In this document: positions 46,628-58,039 of the stretch, in pieces | Numbering within the stretch: the first letter of the stretch is position 1 | How the letters are laid out: each line of letters begins with the position of its first letter | NCBI GenBank assembly: GCA_025642065.1 | Contig: JAODUP010000190.1 | Span: 1 to 64,000, forward strand | DNA length: 64,000 nt | Source: Paralvinella palmiformis | Taxonomy: Eukaryota > Annelida > Polychaeta > Terebellida > Alvinellidae | Direction of reading: 5' to 3' | The notes under the pieces: generated by a model | Told to the model about the DNA's origin: nothing | Databases searched by the model: none | The model's input: only the letters and a program-made list of their open reading frames with translations | Position numbers and translations under genes: made by a program

Positions 46628-49600
46628 AAAACACACATTTGGCAAGTTTGTAATACAGTCTGAGTCAATAGAAAGAAGTGCTGATTACACAACAAGAATT
46701 CTTATTGTGAAGAAAGGGGTAAGTTATTAGATAACACACACACTTATTAGATAACACACAAACACACACACACACACACACACAGTCTTGTTAGCTTCCT
46801 ATATATACCATTGTCAGTTACAGGGACTGATGAGACATTATACATTTGTCTCAGCATGAAAAATTGCTGCTCTGTTCTATTTAGTTCCCCAATGAATCAT
46901 CCAGAGTTTCAATTCATGATTTGATTTTTTATATGCCAGTGCCTGAATCCACACTGCTACAACACACACTGAAATGATGAGGGTTTTTATTTCTTTTTTC
47001 CAACAATCATATTAAGAACATTCTACATTAAGTAGTCCATCCTTACATATCTATGACAGAATTCATTGCTATCGTATAACATTTACCTTATCATGGACAT
47101 TGATTTAATCCAAGCTTCTTAATACAAATATCTACAGCTGACTATCATTCTGTATAATGACTGTGTATATATTATTAGCTGTTCTATGAAATATTAATAA
47201 TCACATTAAAAAGTTATACTTATTCTCTGTCTTATTAGAATGAAACTAGGAAAGTGCGCCAGTTTCACTTTACATCATGGGAGGACAAAAACAAGCCCTT
47301 GAATGGAGCTATTACCCTGTTTGCTTTCTTCAATAAAGTACATTCTTTTGACAGAATGAGCACGGGACCAATGCTGGTACACTGCAGGTATTATTTGTTG
47401 TAATTCTGAAGCTTGAATATAACAGATGTATTGTTTATTTTTAATAATCCATCGCAAACGATCTGAACATGAAATATATTAATTGTATAACAGACATAAT
47501 GAGATGGGTCACACTAAAGGAGAATGGGTAATATTCCTGTTATAGTGTACTATTTTGTATATAATTTCTAATTTGTTATTATTACCAATTATTCCAGTGC
47601 TGGGGTTGGCAGGACAGGAACCTTCATAGCATTTGATATTCTAACAAAGCAAGCAGCTGAAGAGAACAAAGTTGATATCTATGGTTGGGTTATAAAGCTT
47701 AGAGGTGAACGCATGCTTATGGTACAGACAAAGGTAAGAACTTGTGTATATTGTGTGTGTGTGTGTGAAATGGCCAGCTATTTATTTCTTAATATAATAT
47801 AATGCAATGTGACATAATTTAATATAAATACACGTATTCTAACTTGTCAGCAATGGATGGTGGAGTTACTTCTTGTTTATATAATCTGGGACAAACATTC
47901 GAGTGTATAAATTGTCCTAAAGACACACACACATACATTTCTTATATTTTATGTTTAATTAATCCCATACAGGAGCAGTATATCTTTCTGCACAATGCCT
48001 TGGATGAGTATTTCAAGTGTGGCAACACATCGTATCCTTGTAACAACTTCCTGGAAACATTTGGCACCATTAGCACACCTAGTGATGATCTGGGAGGAAT
48101 ATCAGAACTGGACCGGCAGTACAATGTAAAATATAAACTATAGTTGTGACTAACAAATAATAATATATAAATCAGTGGTGTAATTATATATAATTACAAA
48201 CGTTATGCCTGGATCCAGAACAAAATAATTACTGGTACATGTATTTTTATTATTCTTTGATTTCCAGTTACTCATGGCTCTGAATGCCAGACCTGTTAAT
48301 CTTCATAAAGATGGTATACGAGAGACAAACAAATCTAAGAATAGAGATTTGGAAATTATCCCAGGTAACAAATTAAGACTTAGATTAAATGACAGATTCA
48401 GATTTTTCTTGGTGTGTGTTTGCTTCCTGTTCTTATCTTAATAACTTACAAACTCATAATACATGAAATAATATTATGTAAATAAAGTTTATAATTTTTA
48501 TATGAGTGTAACTAATTTTTGTTGGCTTAACTAATTAACTTTATTCAGTTATTATTGATATAATTTGCTATTTTTAATCTTACATACTGTCTGTAAACAG
48601 ATGATGACAACAGGCCTTATTTATCAACAAGATACAAACAAGGCAACAATTACATCAATGCTGTCTTTGTACCTGTAAGTAAATTTACCTGGTAACTGGT
48701 AATTTAATTGATTTTGTAATTGTGTCAAAAATGGATTTAGGAAAGAAAATTAATGCACAAAATATACTGTATAATGCCCTATAAGCAAATAAATAATAAT
48801 ATTTTATTAATTATATAAAGCATTATAGAGCACTATTTGTATTCAGATAATATATATGATGTATGTATTACAGAGCTTCAGAGAACATGATTATTATTTA
48901 GTAAGCCAGATGCCACTGACACCAACAATTGTAGATTTATGGAGACTTGTCAGGGATACCGATTGCCATGCCATTGTTATGTTGAATGAACTCGATCATG
49001 AAGATGAGGTATAATTTTGCCAATTTCAAATAAACTATATTATAATATTGATCATGAAGTATGAATTTTGTTCTGGTATTATTATCACTGATGATGAAGA
49101 TGATGATGATAATGATCATAGGTGATGGCATTCCCTATTTTCAGACCTGTCAACCATATTGGCCCGATGAAGATGAGCCTAAACAGAGATATGGACCCTT
49201 GGAGGTGGAACTGATGAATATTAATGCTGAGAATAAGTCAAAGAGTATAATTACAAGAGACTTTAGGGTCATTCTTGCTTCAGAAAAGGTGAAGCTTCGT
49301 ACCAACTTCTGTCTAAATATTGATGTTTAGTAGATTATTGTTTACTTTACTGGATAGCTAAAATAACAATACCATCTACTCACATACCCGCAAAGATATA
49401 TTCATAGATATCTATATCAACATTCGTAATTAATTATGTTTCCATTGAGTGACACTGAACACCTTTAAAGATAGGCTTAGCACTACAGCATTGATATCTA
49501 AATGATAATGTTTATGAATCTATAATAAACACTGTTTATTACTAGTATATAACATATACTTGTGAACTATACAGTTTACATTAATGTATTAGAATATAAC

Positions 49601-51031
49601 TGAGCAATGAAGGAAATGGTAAGAGTGAATTAAAATGATAATCACATGTTTTACTTACACTGATAATATTAATATGGTCATTAATATTATATATCAATAC
49701 CAAAGCTAAATATATTGGAGTGATCTGTTATTTATTTCATAGAAGAAATAGTTACTAACCTCTCTTGACAAATTAGAAAACACTCAATGGAATGTTAGCC
49801 CCACAAAGGTCATGTAAACATTATGACAAATTATATATCATTTTTAAGTATACCTCAAACATGTTATGTATGAAGACTGCATCCTAAGCAACATTTCACC
49901 AGTTTCTTCTATTATTAAGACCTGAACATTACAGATTTACATATTATCTAAATAAAGCATAAAAACTTCATAATATTTGTGTATATTATTTGAATAATTA
50001 TGAAGATAAGCAATTTATATATCTGACGCTGATGTACAAAAATACCTTTTATGTAACTATTATTTTAGAAGAACACAGATGATGAGAGTTTAGAGACTGC
50101 TGGTATAATAGTCAGACAGTTCCAGCTACTGAGTTGGCCAAAAAAGAACATTCTGTCACCAAACAAGGCTGATTTATTGGAGTTGTTTGATCAGCTACAG
50201 AAATGGAAAAATACCAGACTTGGTTTAAGCAAAGTCAAACAACACTGTATTGTGCACTGCATGTGAGTACCAAAAAAAGTCCAAATGTTATAATAGTACT
50301 AGTAAATTTTATTATAAACAACATTAGGCCAGTTGAAGAATCTGATCACTTTGTAATTCTTTGAATATGATAATTATGTGGAATTATTGCATTGATTAAC
50401 TACTGTCCTAATAACAGTACATTAATCACATGCACTAGAGAGTAAAAGCTATTTGGAATGATATTTCTGTGTATTGTAAACTCAGTAAAAATATAGGTAC
50501 CATTATTTATTAACCAAAGACTTGTCCACATTCAAAATTATAACTAAATATAATGTGATTTTTTCTCCTCAAAGAAATTGCAGTAAATGTTTTTCAACAG
50601 ACTGAATTTAACTTTTTTATTTTGCAATATATTTATAGTTATAGCTAGTTTACATGAATTGCTATATTTCATTTTATAACTATTAACTATGGTATATAAC
50701 ATTTTAAGCAATTTATTTTAAGATCATTGTATTACATTTCTAATGTTAGATGTTTTGTTTGACAATTTATAGGAATGGAGCTCAACGTAGTGGCATTTTC
50801 TGTGCAGCCAATTATGTTGTGGAAAAAATAAAATCTGACCAAGAGGTAGATGCATTTCTAGCTGCTAGATATGTGGGAAAGAAACGACCACAGTTTTTTG
50901 GCACTAAGGTTTGTGAATTTATATGAAGATCAACTTGTTTTCTGATATATTTATGCACTTTTTAATCTTAACATTAACTAATCAAGTCATGTAGTCCCAA
51001 TTATATAAAACTACATTATATATTTTGATGT

Positions 51032-51074
<43 letters not shown>

Positions 51075-51187
51075 TGTGTGTGTATAGTCAATACATTTTG
51101 TCATATTGTTCTTAGGAGCAGTATACATTCCTGTATGATATGGCAGTGGAATACACTTCGCTTTATCGTGAATATGCCAATGTTTAG
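35265..51187 (+). CDS. Gene 2: receptor-type protein tyrosine phosphatase (FTP, EGF, FN3, TM, tandem PTP)
   Basis: Predicted type I membrane receptor phosphatase acting on phosphotyrosine substrates. Exons: 35265-35322, 35674-35895, 36038-36259, 36585-36677, 36775-36924, 38485-38811, 39003-39082, 39352-39571, 40032-40058, 42086-42185, 42391-42449, 42785-43017, 43514-43601, 43743-43816, 44189-44225, 44509-44606, 46413-46541, 47239-47387, 47598-47733, 47973-48125, 48268-48364, 48601-48674, 48874-49008, 49145-49288, 50069-50262, 50773-50908, 51116-51187. Every border is AG/GT, phases all agree, and the sum is 3507 nt (1168 residues plus stop). Order: signal peptide 1-19, FTP about 20-167, two EGF-like to about 248, two FN3 to about 457, TM about 474-496, proline-rich linker, D1 with Cys788, D2 with Cys1099. 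It is the head-to-head paralogue of gene 1. No vertebrate orthologue is assigned; the ectodomain differs from the MAM-bearing PTPRK/M group. Confidence 0.92.
35674..36259 (+). CDS. Gene 2 exons: FTP (fucolectin-type) domain
   Basis: Two 222-nt exons. The first has NLALGKPANQTGMY, DRAVDGGYG and YKPAEWWVDLQDTYLVDNV; the second GRFVHFRRVGGGEEW and LCEVEVYG. The LGKPA...S..A.DG...WW.VDL...V..V.IY pattern and the CEVEVYG ending are hallmarks of the FTP/F5-8 lectin fold. In the second exon the real acceptor is the first of two AGs ten bases apart (36037); the second would give an immediate stop. Confidence 0.9.
36585..36924 (+). CDS. Gene 2 exons: two Cys-rich EGF-like modules
   Basis: 36585-36677 encodes DCSRCPNNIPCNGVTGC..C and 36775-36924 encodes CPDTTYGLNCSSQCGKC, then C....GYCSPNDGCQLW and CDVEV. 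Both phase 1-1, cysteine spacing as in gene 1. Confidence 0.88.
36925..38484. other. Gene 2 intron holding a SINE
   Basis: No exon between the EGF-like and FN3 exons. It contains a T/G-rich strand-biased stretch (37440-37625), the SINE at 37640-37957, and (GT)n near 38320-38360. Confidence 0.6.
37640..37957 (-). mobile_element. tRNA-derived SINE, antisense
   Basis: On the minus strand it starts TGAGCTCCGGTGGCCTAGCG, has an A box at 37948-37932 and a B box GGTTCAAACCCC at 37902-37891, spaced as in a tRNA. The body has CGGGTGACTGACC-type and ATTAATTTCTCGGCTCAC segments. It is about 85 percent similar by eye to 29071-29428. Same family and same orientation as that copy. Confidence 0.85.
38485..39571 (+). 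CDS. Gene 2 exons: two FN3-like domains
   Basis: 38485-38811 (327 nt) encodes an FN3 with SIEVIWQQI, YKYRVDYRNVG and a YEIQVTPYRE strand. 39003-39082 plus 39352-39571 encode a second one, with ITLVWIEYRLIG, TYEIRVTIQNNGG and SSSNVKQISIQG. These replace cell-adhesion FN3 arrays of longer RPTPs; only two are present. Confidence 0.85.
40032..40058 (+). CDS. Gene 2 27-nt microexon before the membrane span
   Basis: Acceptor TTGTTTCAG and donor GCAG|GTAACA enclose 27 nt coding GVEPSRDTA in phase 1-1, so it can be included or skipped without frame change. No equivalent was seen in gene 1. It would lengthen the extracellular stalk by nine residues. Confidence 0.6.
40440..40635 (-). other. Possible antisense exon with a hydrophobic segment
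   Basis: On the minus strand an open stretch runs from an acceptor-like TGTTGTAG to a donor-like GACTATAG|GTAGTA. It encodes GIPGALFMGTDSLTFSINS and ends in a membrane-like run ILLSVIIVSGVIITVTIG. It lies inside a gene 2 intron and I do not recognise the protein. It has no ATG at its start, so it would be an internal exon of an unseen gene or a relic of one. A possible upstream donor (GAAGCAG|GTAAGA) lies near 40891. Confidence 0.3.
40636..42085. other. Gene 2 intron before the TM exon
   Basis: AT-rich, without a recognised exon on the plus strand. Confidence 0.5.
42086..43017 (+). CDS. Gene 2 transmembrane and juxtamembrane exons
   Basis: 42086-42185 encodes VSTDIVKIVVPVVVILVLLV and on to FIFFYLRKK: one span plus basic anchor. 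42391-42449 encodes NFIFRKKKRKPTIVILNDGT. 42785-43017 encodes a proline-rich linker (STKPPPPPKPEHP, a possible SH3 ligand) ending QFDAYVKNKK...SDEYK, the start of D1. The TM exon has a second in-frame acceptor nine nt inside (ACAG|ATATCG) and the next exon another twelve nt inside (TTCAG|GAAG), so short isoforms are possible. Confidence 0.88.
43130..43372 (+). mobile_element. LINE 3' end in a gene 2 intron
   Basis: The frame MPLENFKSLLKTHLFKVAFTYK-stop matches the C-terminus of the element at 310-2235 (LKTHLFKVAFRDK). It is followed by an untranslated end and a (TTA)n tail near 43346-43370. A 5'-truncated insertion in the same orientation as gene 2. Confidence 0.75.
43514..48125 (+). CDS. Gene 2 exons: PTP domain D1 (predicted active)
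   Basis: Eight exons from 43514-43601 to 47973-48125. Motifs in order: KNRFANIYA, DYINANYIT, GPKEYIATQG, DLWRMIWQENVNRIVMLANL, CSQYWPK, RQFHFTSWEDKNKP (acid loop, Asp755), MLVHC|SAGVGRTGTF (nucleophile Cys788, intron inside the following Ser codon), [10 protein letters not shown] and EQYIFLHNALDEY. All P-loop and Q-loop residues are canonical. The acid loop has Glu in place of the Pro. Confidence 0.92.
43999..44054. repeat. (TA)n array
   Basis: About 28 TA units in a gene 2 intron. Similar arrays lie at about 39852-39906 and 51035-51071. Coordinates here are listed high to low; read as 43999-44054. Confidence 0.85.
44607..46412. other. Gene 2 intron within D1
   Basis: 1.8 kb without a recognised exon or mobile element; small TA and CA runs near 44764-44805. 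Confidence 0.5.
46542..46740 (+). repeat. Duplicated 3' half of a gene 2 exon inside (CA)n
   Basis: After the donor of exon 46413-46541 the intron has (CA)n at about 46557-46622. Then 46636-46738 repeats 46460-46562 with no difference seen: the last ~81 nt of the exon, its donor GTAAGT and the first intron bases. A second CA run follows. The duplicate has no usable acceptor of its own. Confidence 0.9.
46830..46975 (+). repeat. Dispersed repeat, copy 2
   Basis: Counterpart of 10090-10250, same orientation; shared blocks are listed there. Confidence 0.55.
48268..51187 (+). CDS. Gene 2 exons: PTP domain D2 (probably inactive) and C-terminus
   Basis: Seven exons from 48268-48364 to 51116-51187. 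They encode NYINAVF, YYLVSQMPLTPTIVDLWRL, AIVMLNELDHEDE, CQPYWPDED, QFQLLSWPKKNILSP and VHC|MNGAQRSGIFC, then PQFFG and a last exon ending REYANV-stop. The loop Asp is Lys1060 and the signature is HCMNGAQRSG, so it keeps Cys1099 and the Arg but not the general acid. Confidence 0.9.
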
Positions 51188-52150
51188 AAGTCATGATTAA
51201 CCCAAGTACTCCAATGATGACTGCTCATGGCATACAGCATTTCTGATGTGGTAAATGTATACATTACAGAAATGTTATTGTTCTGTTATCACAATAATTA
51301 TATAGATAATTATCCCAGTGCTATCTGTTATGCTTTTGTCTTGATTAGTACTGTTTGGATATTTAAGTTTATGCCTATATTTCTGATAATATTGCTATAT
51401 GGTTTTACACTGTTGTCAGTTAAACACGTTTTTTTTTAAATTTTATTTGCGTAAAGTGTTAGCTCTGCATATTTTTGACAGATGTTCATTCTTTCCAAAC
51501 TATATTTTATATAAAACAATTTAATTATTTTATCACATATTGTATATACACTTTTAATTGGGCTGTTCACACTCAGTTAATAATCAACAATATGTCCAGT
51601 TTATTAATGCAATAAATCATTCTGCTTTATTCTGAATAACAGAAATAATAAATGTGTTTATAATAAAATATTTTCATTATATTTAGCATACAAAATCATT
51701 TCACTAAGGTGGTGAAAATTTCATAAATTTGTTCATTATGTATATTTTCATGGTTGCTGTATATTATCCTTTTAAGATGAATGTAAATAATATATTCTCA
51801 CTTGTTTTTGTTTAGTGTATTTAAAAGTGGGAATATTGAATAAAAATAAATTTCTACTTAGAGCATATTTACATATTAGCTGTTGATGTCTGTACAATAA
51901 TGTTTTCCTGCATGAACTATACTTGATTAATGTTAAAGAAAATTAGTTGTGATATGTACAGTTATTTGTTTATCAATACTCATTTTTATGTGAATTCTAC
52001 AACAATCTCCATATATAGCTTGCTTATTTAATCTTTTTTGAAAACAAATTCTTTAAACTTCTTAACATAATGGCTGTATTTGTCTAATATACATTTTATT
52101 AAAAAGAATATGTTTTGTTATTGAATAAATATCATCTGAATATCATAACC
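51188..52150 (+). other. Gene 2 3'UTR
   Basis: AT-rich sequence after the stop with polyadenylation signals AATAAA at about 51611, 51839 and 52125. The true end was not determined. Confidence 0.5.
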
Positions 52151-55100
52151 ATCAACACAATAAATTTGGTGTAAAATAACTCAATGTATGTATATTTTCT
52201 AATTTCTGATTTCTACTTAGTGTATCAGCCCGCTCTCTCACCCCCCACAGTGAACATATAATTTAAAAACCTTTGGCTCAAAGTTTTTGAAACAGAATCT
52301 CTTTGTGATATCTGAGTGATATCTATGTTGCAACTTTGGCAGGAAGGAATATCTTACTCGTAGTGTGATATAATGAATAATATAATATCATCTTTTATTT
52401 TCGGGAGGAGGGAACAAAATGGTGTTCAATATGCCTCAAAGGCATTGTCACATACCATAGGGCAAACATGTCCTTTGGGGATCATCCAGAATTGCATTAT
52501 AAATCACCTGATCATATCTTAACAAATTTGTTAGTTCAAAATTTTGTATAATGTGTGTACATTTAATCATGTCCACAGTACATTTGTATTTCTTTTGATA
52601 CAACTTTACATCTAAAAATCAGTGAAACAAGTATCAGTTGTATGTGCTCCAACAGAACGCTGTTTTCTAAAAGTATTCCTCATATGTTCAGATGCTTATG
52701 ATTGGACAATTTGATAGATTTCTACTATCATCTCATGGTACCAAATGATTTAAATACTGTAACAAATGGATAATTGTTTTAACAGAAAAAAACTAATTTA
52801 CACCTATGAATAGCAAGAAAACGTTATTATAACAATAGATGTATGGTGTCACATGTGTTAAGCAATTTTGAAATGCCAGTGGTGCACATGGTTGAAAGAA
52901 GTACAAAATCCAACTGCAGATATTTAGTATATGAAAACATTTTGATTATAATTATGCTGTGTGACTTATGCCTAAATATGATATTTCATTTCAGTTTTTT
53001 CCTGTATTAACTCGTATAACATGTGGAACTTCATTGAATGAAAAGAATAATTAAAGAGCATGATTTATGTTGGCATAAAAGTAAAATACATATCGTTGTT
53101 TTCAATTTACCTACAAATGAATCAGTGTCTGTATGTCTAAGCATTCGCTGTTAATAAATTAACTATTTGTACTCGAGTCATTTAAAATAAGTTTTTCTTT
53201 TTGTACTCATAAAAACTCCTGGATTTCCAATACCCTTTCATCAATTTATGAAAGAATGTCGAGGTTAGCTTCACTTTGGCTAAGCTTTACTCTCATATAT
53301 AGCTGGCATACCAGAGAACATGTATATAAAGAAGGTAATTGCAGTACAAGCGGTGGTTGTTTAACAAGGCTTTTATGCTCATTGGGATTATGCTGGGAAA
53401 CATCTGATCACGACAAAAACACAAATGCCTTTTAATCAACATAGAATGGAATTTCATTCATTTGTTGTCATTGCTATCAAATGAAGCAGCTGAATTTATT
53501 AAATATCCAATATTTATGTCCTTAGATAATACACATGTAAGCTTTGTATGTGTATATGTTAATATAAATAAAAATTAAGCAGACATGCTCACAATATTAG
53601 TGGCAATATTTAGCATGTAAATTTCACTAAACATTGTGAATTCATCTGCTGCTAATCTGTCAGTGAGGTTTTTCCATAGGCAGATGCAGAATTTCAATGG
53701 AGGGCATGTGAATATTATCACCAATAAATTCTTGACACACAAACAACCCCCAAACAGAGGCAAATAAATGTATTTTCAGTTGACGTAATTTATAAATATT
53801 TATTTACTAAAAGCCCTTGAACACTTGCTACTGTAATCATGCACCACACTCACCCATTTCTAGACATGAAACATCAAATACAACCAGTCTTGGTGGTGTA
53901 CAATCATTTGTGTATATGTGTATATCTGTGCAAATTGTACAACTGCACATTCACATACACTACAACCCAAATTATAAAAGAGGCAGCTTTTTCCATTGTA
54001 GTATTTATTGAATAATATATTATATGTATTGTGCATGTATTATATAAGGTATATGCTTTGTCTCACATATCTAGTACCTTTTTTATCACAAACATATAAT
54101 ATTGTCAACACTACATAAATTAATATACAGCCAGTACCACATTAAACCTGATAAATATCATCACCTATGTTCATATATGCGATCATTCCATTCATACATA
54201 TAATCATCATTATATTATTATCATTATCAGGGTTATTATTAAACACCACATTATAGAAATGGCCATCACTTATCTTATACAGGAAACATCGGTGTTATTA
54301 TTAAATAGCCAACACCACATTATACCAGAAAATTACCATCACTTACACAACAAAATGTTGATTATTATTTAATAGCCAACCCAAACTTATAGGTGCATGA
54401 TCATTAGAAGTTCTCAAGTCCATTCATTTTTTATTTATTTAAGTCACTAGGGACAGTTTAAATGTGCTCATACTGTCACTAGGGCCCAGCGGACGTACCG
54501 GTATTGTCTTTTCAGCCTTGGAATATCAACGTATTATGCACCTAATGCATTAGATTACACAATAGCCAACACTACATTATAGCTGATTATTAGAAAATTA
54601 CCATTACAAAAGCATTATTCATTAGATAAACAACAGGCAGCTCAAACCACATTATTATGTATAAAGGTGCTGTGGATACGTATTATGCCACCCAAAAATC
54701 CACTAGCATAAAAGTGAATATACTTTTAATATTAATTTGCAAATATCTAATTTAATGTGTTTTATTTGATGTTTTAAAAACATAAAGCTGTGGGTACTTC
54801 TGCACCACAAGTAGTATTTGTTAGATCTGGTATAACTGACATGACCATTGAGGTATGCTTTGTCTGACTCAAATATAATATAAAAGCATACAGTCAAACA
54901 ATAGAAGTTTCTAATAACAGCATGATGAAATGTTTTTGTCACAAACACACATTAAAATAAAACATATGTGAATTTACCCTACAGATATGGTGTAGCCATG
55001 AGACTAGTATATCACATCTTCCCCAGCCATGTTCTTTCTATTTGATCTGCACCACTCTCTGGCACTTTTCACCACAAAATGAGACCACCTCTCCATTTTA

Positions 55101-55430
55101 GAATACAGATAATGCTGTTATCTCCGCCTATCATCTAGACCCTCTTCTGTTTTTACTGCTGGAACCCTTCAAACAAGTTAGGTACAGGTTTTTATAATGG
55201 GATAAGATAAGAAAAGTTTATTTATAGTCGACATGGTAAAAACAGACAACACAAGCTACTAACCCTACTGAATTGACATAAATATAATGATATCAACGGT
55301 ATATACAATGAATTATATAATGGATATCTACAATGACATATTATCATACATTCAATTTTTACTTGAATTCAAACAAGTTAAAACATTTATCATAAAATCT
55401 GGTGACTATTTAATTGTCAGTTATTATTTA
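52151..55430. other. Spacer without recognised genes
   Basis: No exon or motif recognised on either strand. 54235-54650 carries irregular copies of a CCAACACCACATTATA-like unit. Confidence 0.5.
54235..54650 (+). repeat. Degenerate repeat of a CCAACACYACATTATA unit
   Basis: Copies or partial copies near 54242, 54308, 54378, 54563 and 54638, each near ATTATTAAATAGCC or AGAAAATTACCATYAC. Spacing is irregular, about 65-185 bp. Confidence 0.55.
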
Positions 55431-56254
55431 TTACTTATTTTGCATAAAACACAGAAACCGCATAACTTACACTTTGGTAACCATTCTCGTATATGAGATT
55501 TAAAAGAATATAAACTGTTTGCATTCTTATCATCATTGGGCAATGTGTTACAATAAAATGGGCCAATTTACAGTTAAAGTTATTTTTAATTAGGTATAAA
55601 TGCTACTTTCATATATTTAGGAATTATTAGATTGTTTTCACTGCCAGATCACTTCACTTATTTTATATGCGATCTCGAGAAATTTGCGAATCCTTATTAC
55701 ATACAATAATGTCTTATTACATTTTACTGATATATTATTATATGAACTTTTCCTGATTGTTTTCTATTTTATATGTATTAATTAGTTTTACTACAAAAAT
55801 GTCATACAGCAGAACTATAATTAAAGTAGTATTCAACGAAACTAATGTATAATAATATTTTGATAGGTTGGTCAAGAACATGTGACAATCTAGACAAATG
55901 TGCACCTGTATTCCAGCCTTTTCACAGATTTGCAAGATATGTGTGCTAAACTTTAATTTACTATCCACATTCAATCCAAATATTTTTGCATTAGGGACAA
56001 TATCATAATTTCCAATACTAAACATGCCTAAATTATTGCATTTACTGAACACAATGCATTAAAATTTACTTTCGTTGACTTTCATGTGATTTGCTTCAAA
56101 CCATGATGTAACTTTGTGGAAGTTGTGTAACAACTTGCTTTAACACGTTCATACTTAATTGTAAATAGACCTAGTTACATTATTGTCTACTACACCAAGA
56201 AAATCATCAAAGAATACATTATATGATAGTTGCCCAATAAGGGAACCCTGTGCA

Positions 56255-56612
56255 TAGGATTGCAAAAAAAGTATTTAAAACAATTTAAATCAGATTTTTA
56301 AAATATAAATCGATTTATTTGATTTTTTTAAAGACAACATTCAAACATTTCCTAACACACAATTAGATCTAGTATGACTTGTTAGAATAACAATAAATAC
56401 AATAGTCATAGAAATCAGATGAAACATAATAAAAATACATGATTTAAAAAAATGCAGTGATTTAAATGATGATTAAATTTTTTTTAAACAACATTTCCTA
56501 ACACACTGATTAGTATGACTTGTTAGAATAACAATAAATACAATAATCATAAAATCAAATGCATGATTTTTTTGCAGTGATTTAAATCAATGATTTAAAT
56601 CAAACAACTCTG
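56255..56612. mobile_element. hAT-like MITE with 8-bp target-site duplication
   Basis: Exact 8-bp direct repeat CCTGTGCA at 56247-56254 and 56613-56620. The ends TAGGATTG and CAGAGTTG (reverse complement of the right end) resemble hAT termini. The interior has two imperfect copies of a ~120-bp unit containing GTATGACTTGTTAGAATAAC, and many ATTTAAATCA motifs. Removing it and one target copy restores the LINE RT frame around GSAQGSLIGQL. Confidence 0.82.
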
Positions 56613-57335
56613 CCTGTGCAGAACCCTTTTTACATGTTGTTTTCTATTACAGTAGTAACTTACAATATAATTACACACATCAGGATGAGGTGAACAGCCA
56701 TATGTTGGAAGTTTGGATAATGAACAATTTATAAGGTGTGCAGTCAAAAGTGCAAGATAAATCAATGAGTGTCATACATACAACTTTACCTTCATCAAGA
56801 AACATTTTGATATTTTCAATCATTCAAAAAAGAATTCTTTCACAACTATGTTTCTACCTAAAACCAGATAGCAAAGGGCTGAATATAGTGTTGAAATAAC
56901 TACTACTAATAATAATAATGTATATTTAATAAAGATAGTAAGTTGATTAACAATTTCTTTTTCAAAGGTCTTAGACTGGCTTGGTAGAATGCTTACAGGT
57001 GTGTAATATAATATATAGCTAGTGTGTTGCCCTTTTTGAAAATGAGACATATATCTGCATATTTCAGTGCATTAGGATATTTACCTACATTTATGGACAT
57101 ATGTTCATAATTTTACAAACAGAATTGCACATAACATCAGAACTAAGTTTTAATTCTTTTGATGGTAGAAAGTCATAATATGTGGCCTTCCTACAATTTA
57201 ATTTCTGTAAATGTAACTATACAATATCAACATCAATATTATGGAAGCACAAATCAACAGTGATGTGCGTCACTTCCTTCAGCTTACGAATATTTTGGAT
57301 GCTATCTTGACCTTTGTGTTTTAATGTTCAAGACA

Positions 57336-58039
57336 CAGGGTTGGCATTAATTTAATCAAATTGATTAAATCATCGATTAAATCATTGATTTAATCAACAT
57401 AAAAAATCAAGATATTGATTTTTTTCAGATTATTTTAAATTTATACTTACTTGATTACTCACTTTATTTATGCAAATTTATAATAGTAATCATTCAGTTA
57501 ATTAAATGCTTGCTGTGCTCAGTTGCATTAAGCCCCAATGTGGAATGAGACTTTTCAGTATTTGGTCTTATACACAGTAAACTGTGTAACAGGCTTGGAG
57601 TAGCAAAAGCGGCCAAACTTGTGTTCATATACAGAGTTCAAAATGTGAACATTGCTTCGGACTCTGACAACTGATATGAAGATGACAATAATCAGGCTAC
57701 CAATAATGAATAATCACATGCACCACAAACTGATTGTTGTTTTGTTGCTTGCTACTGCCAGTTGATTTAACTGTAGTATTTTAAAATAAAATTTAAATTT
57801 GTACATAACAGCTTTGCTTTAATTCTTTATAAATGCTAAGAATGAAATGTTCAGCCTATTGGGTATATTATGATATTCCACATGTTTATTTATTTTTAGA
57901 ATTACATATTATTTCTTATGAGATTGTGGAGAATGTTGAAAAAATCAAATAAATCAATTTGATCGAAAAAATCTGATTTAATCGAAAAAATCTGATTTAT
58001 TCAATTTATTTGAAAAAATCTTGATTTTTTCTAACCCTG
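57336..58039 (+). mobile_element. hAT transposon remnant with terminal repeats and target-site duplication
   Basis: Ends CAGGGTTGG (57336) and CTAACCCTG (ending 58039) form hAT-type terminal repeats. The flanking 8 bp are TCAAGACA and GCAAGACA (7 of 8). The interior at about 57521-57678 reads the transposase C-terminal dimerisation region: VALSPNVE-stop-DFSVFGLIHSKL and NRLGVAKAAKLVFIYRV, with TGA where Arg is usual. Most of the transposase is deleted. Subterminal sequence is rich in GATTTAATCA motifs. Confidence 0.88.
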
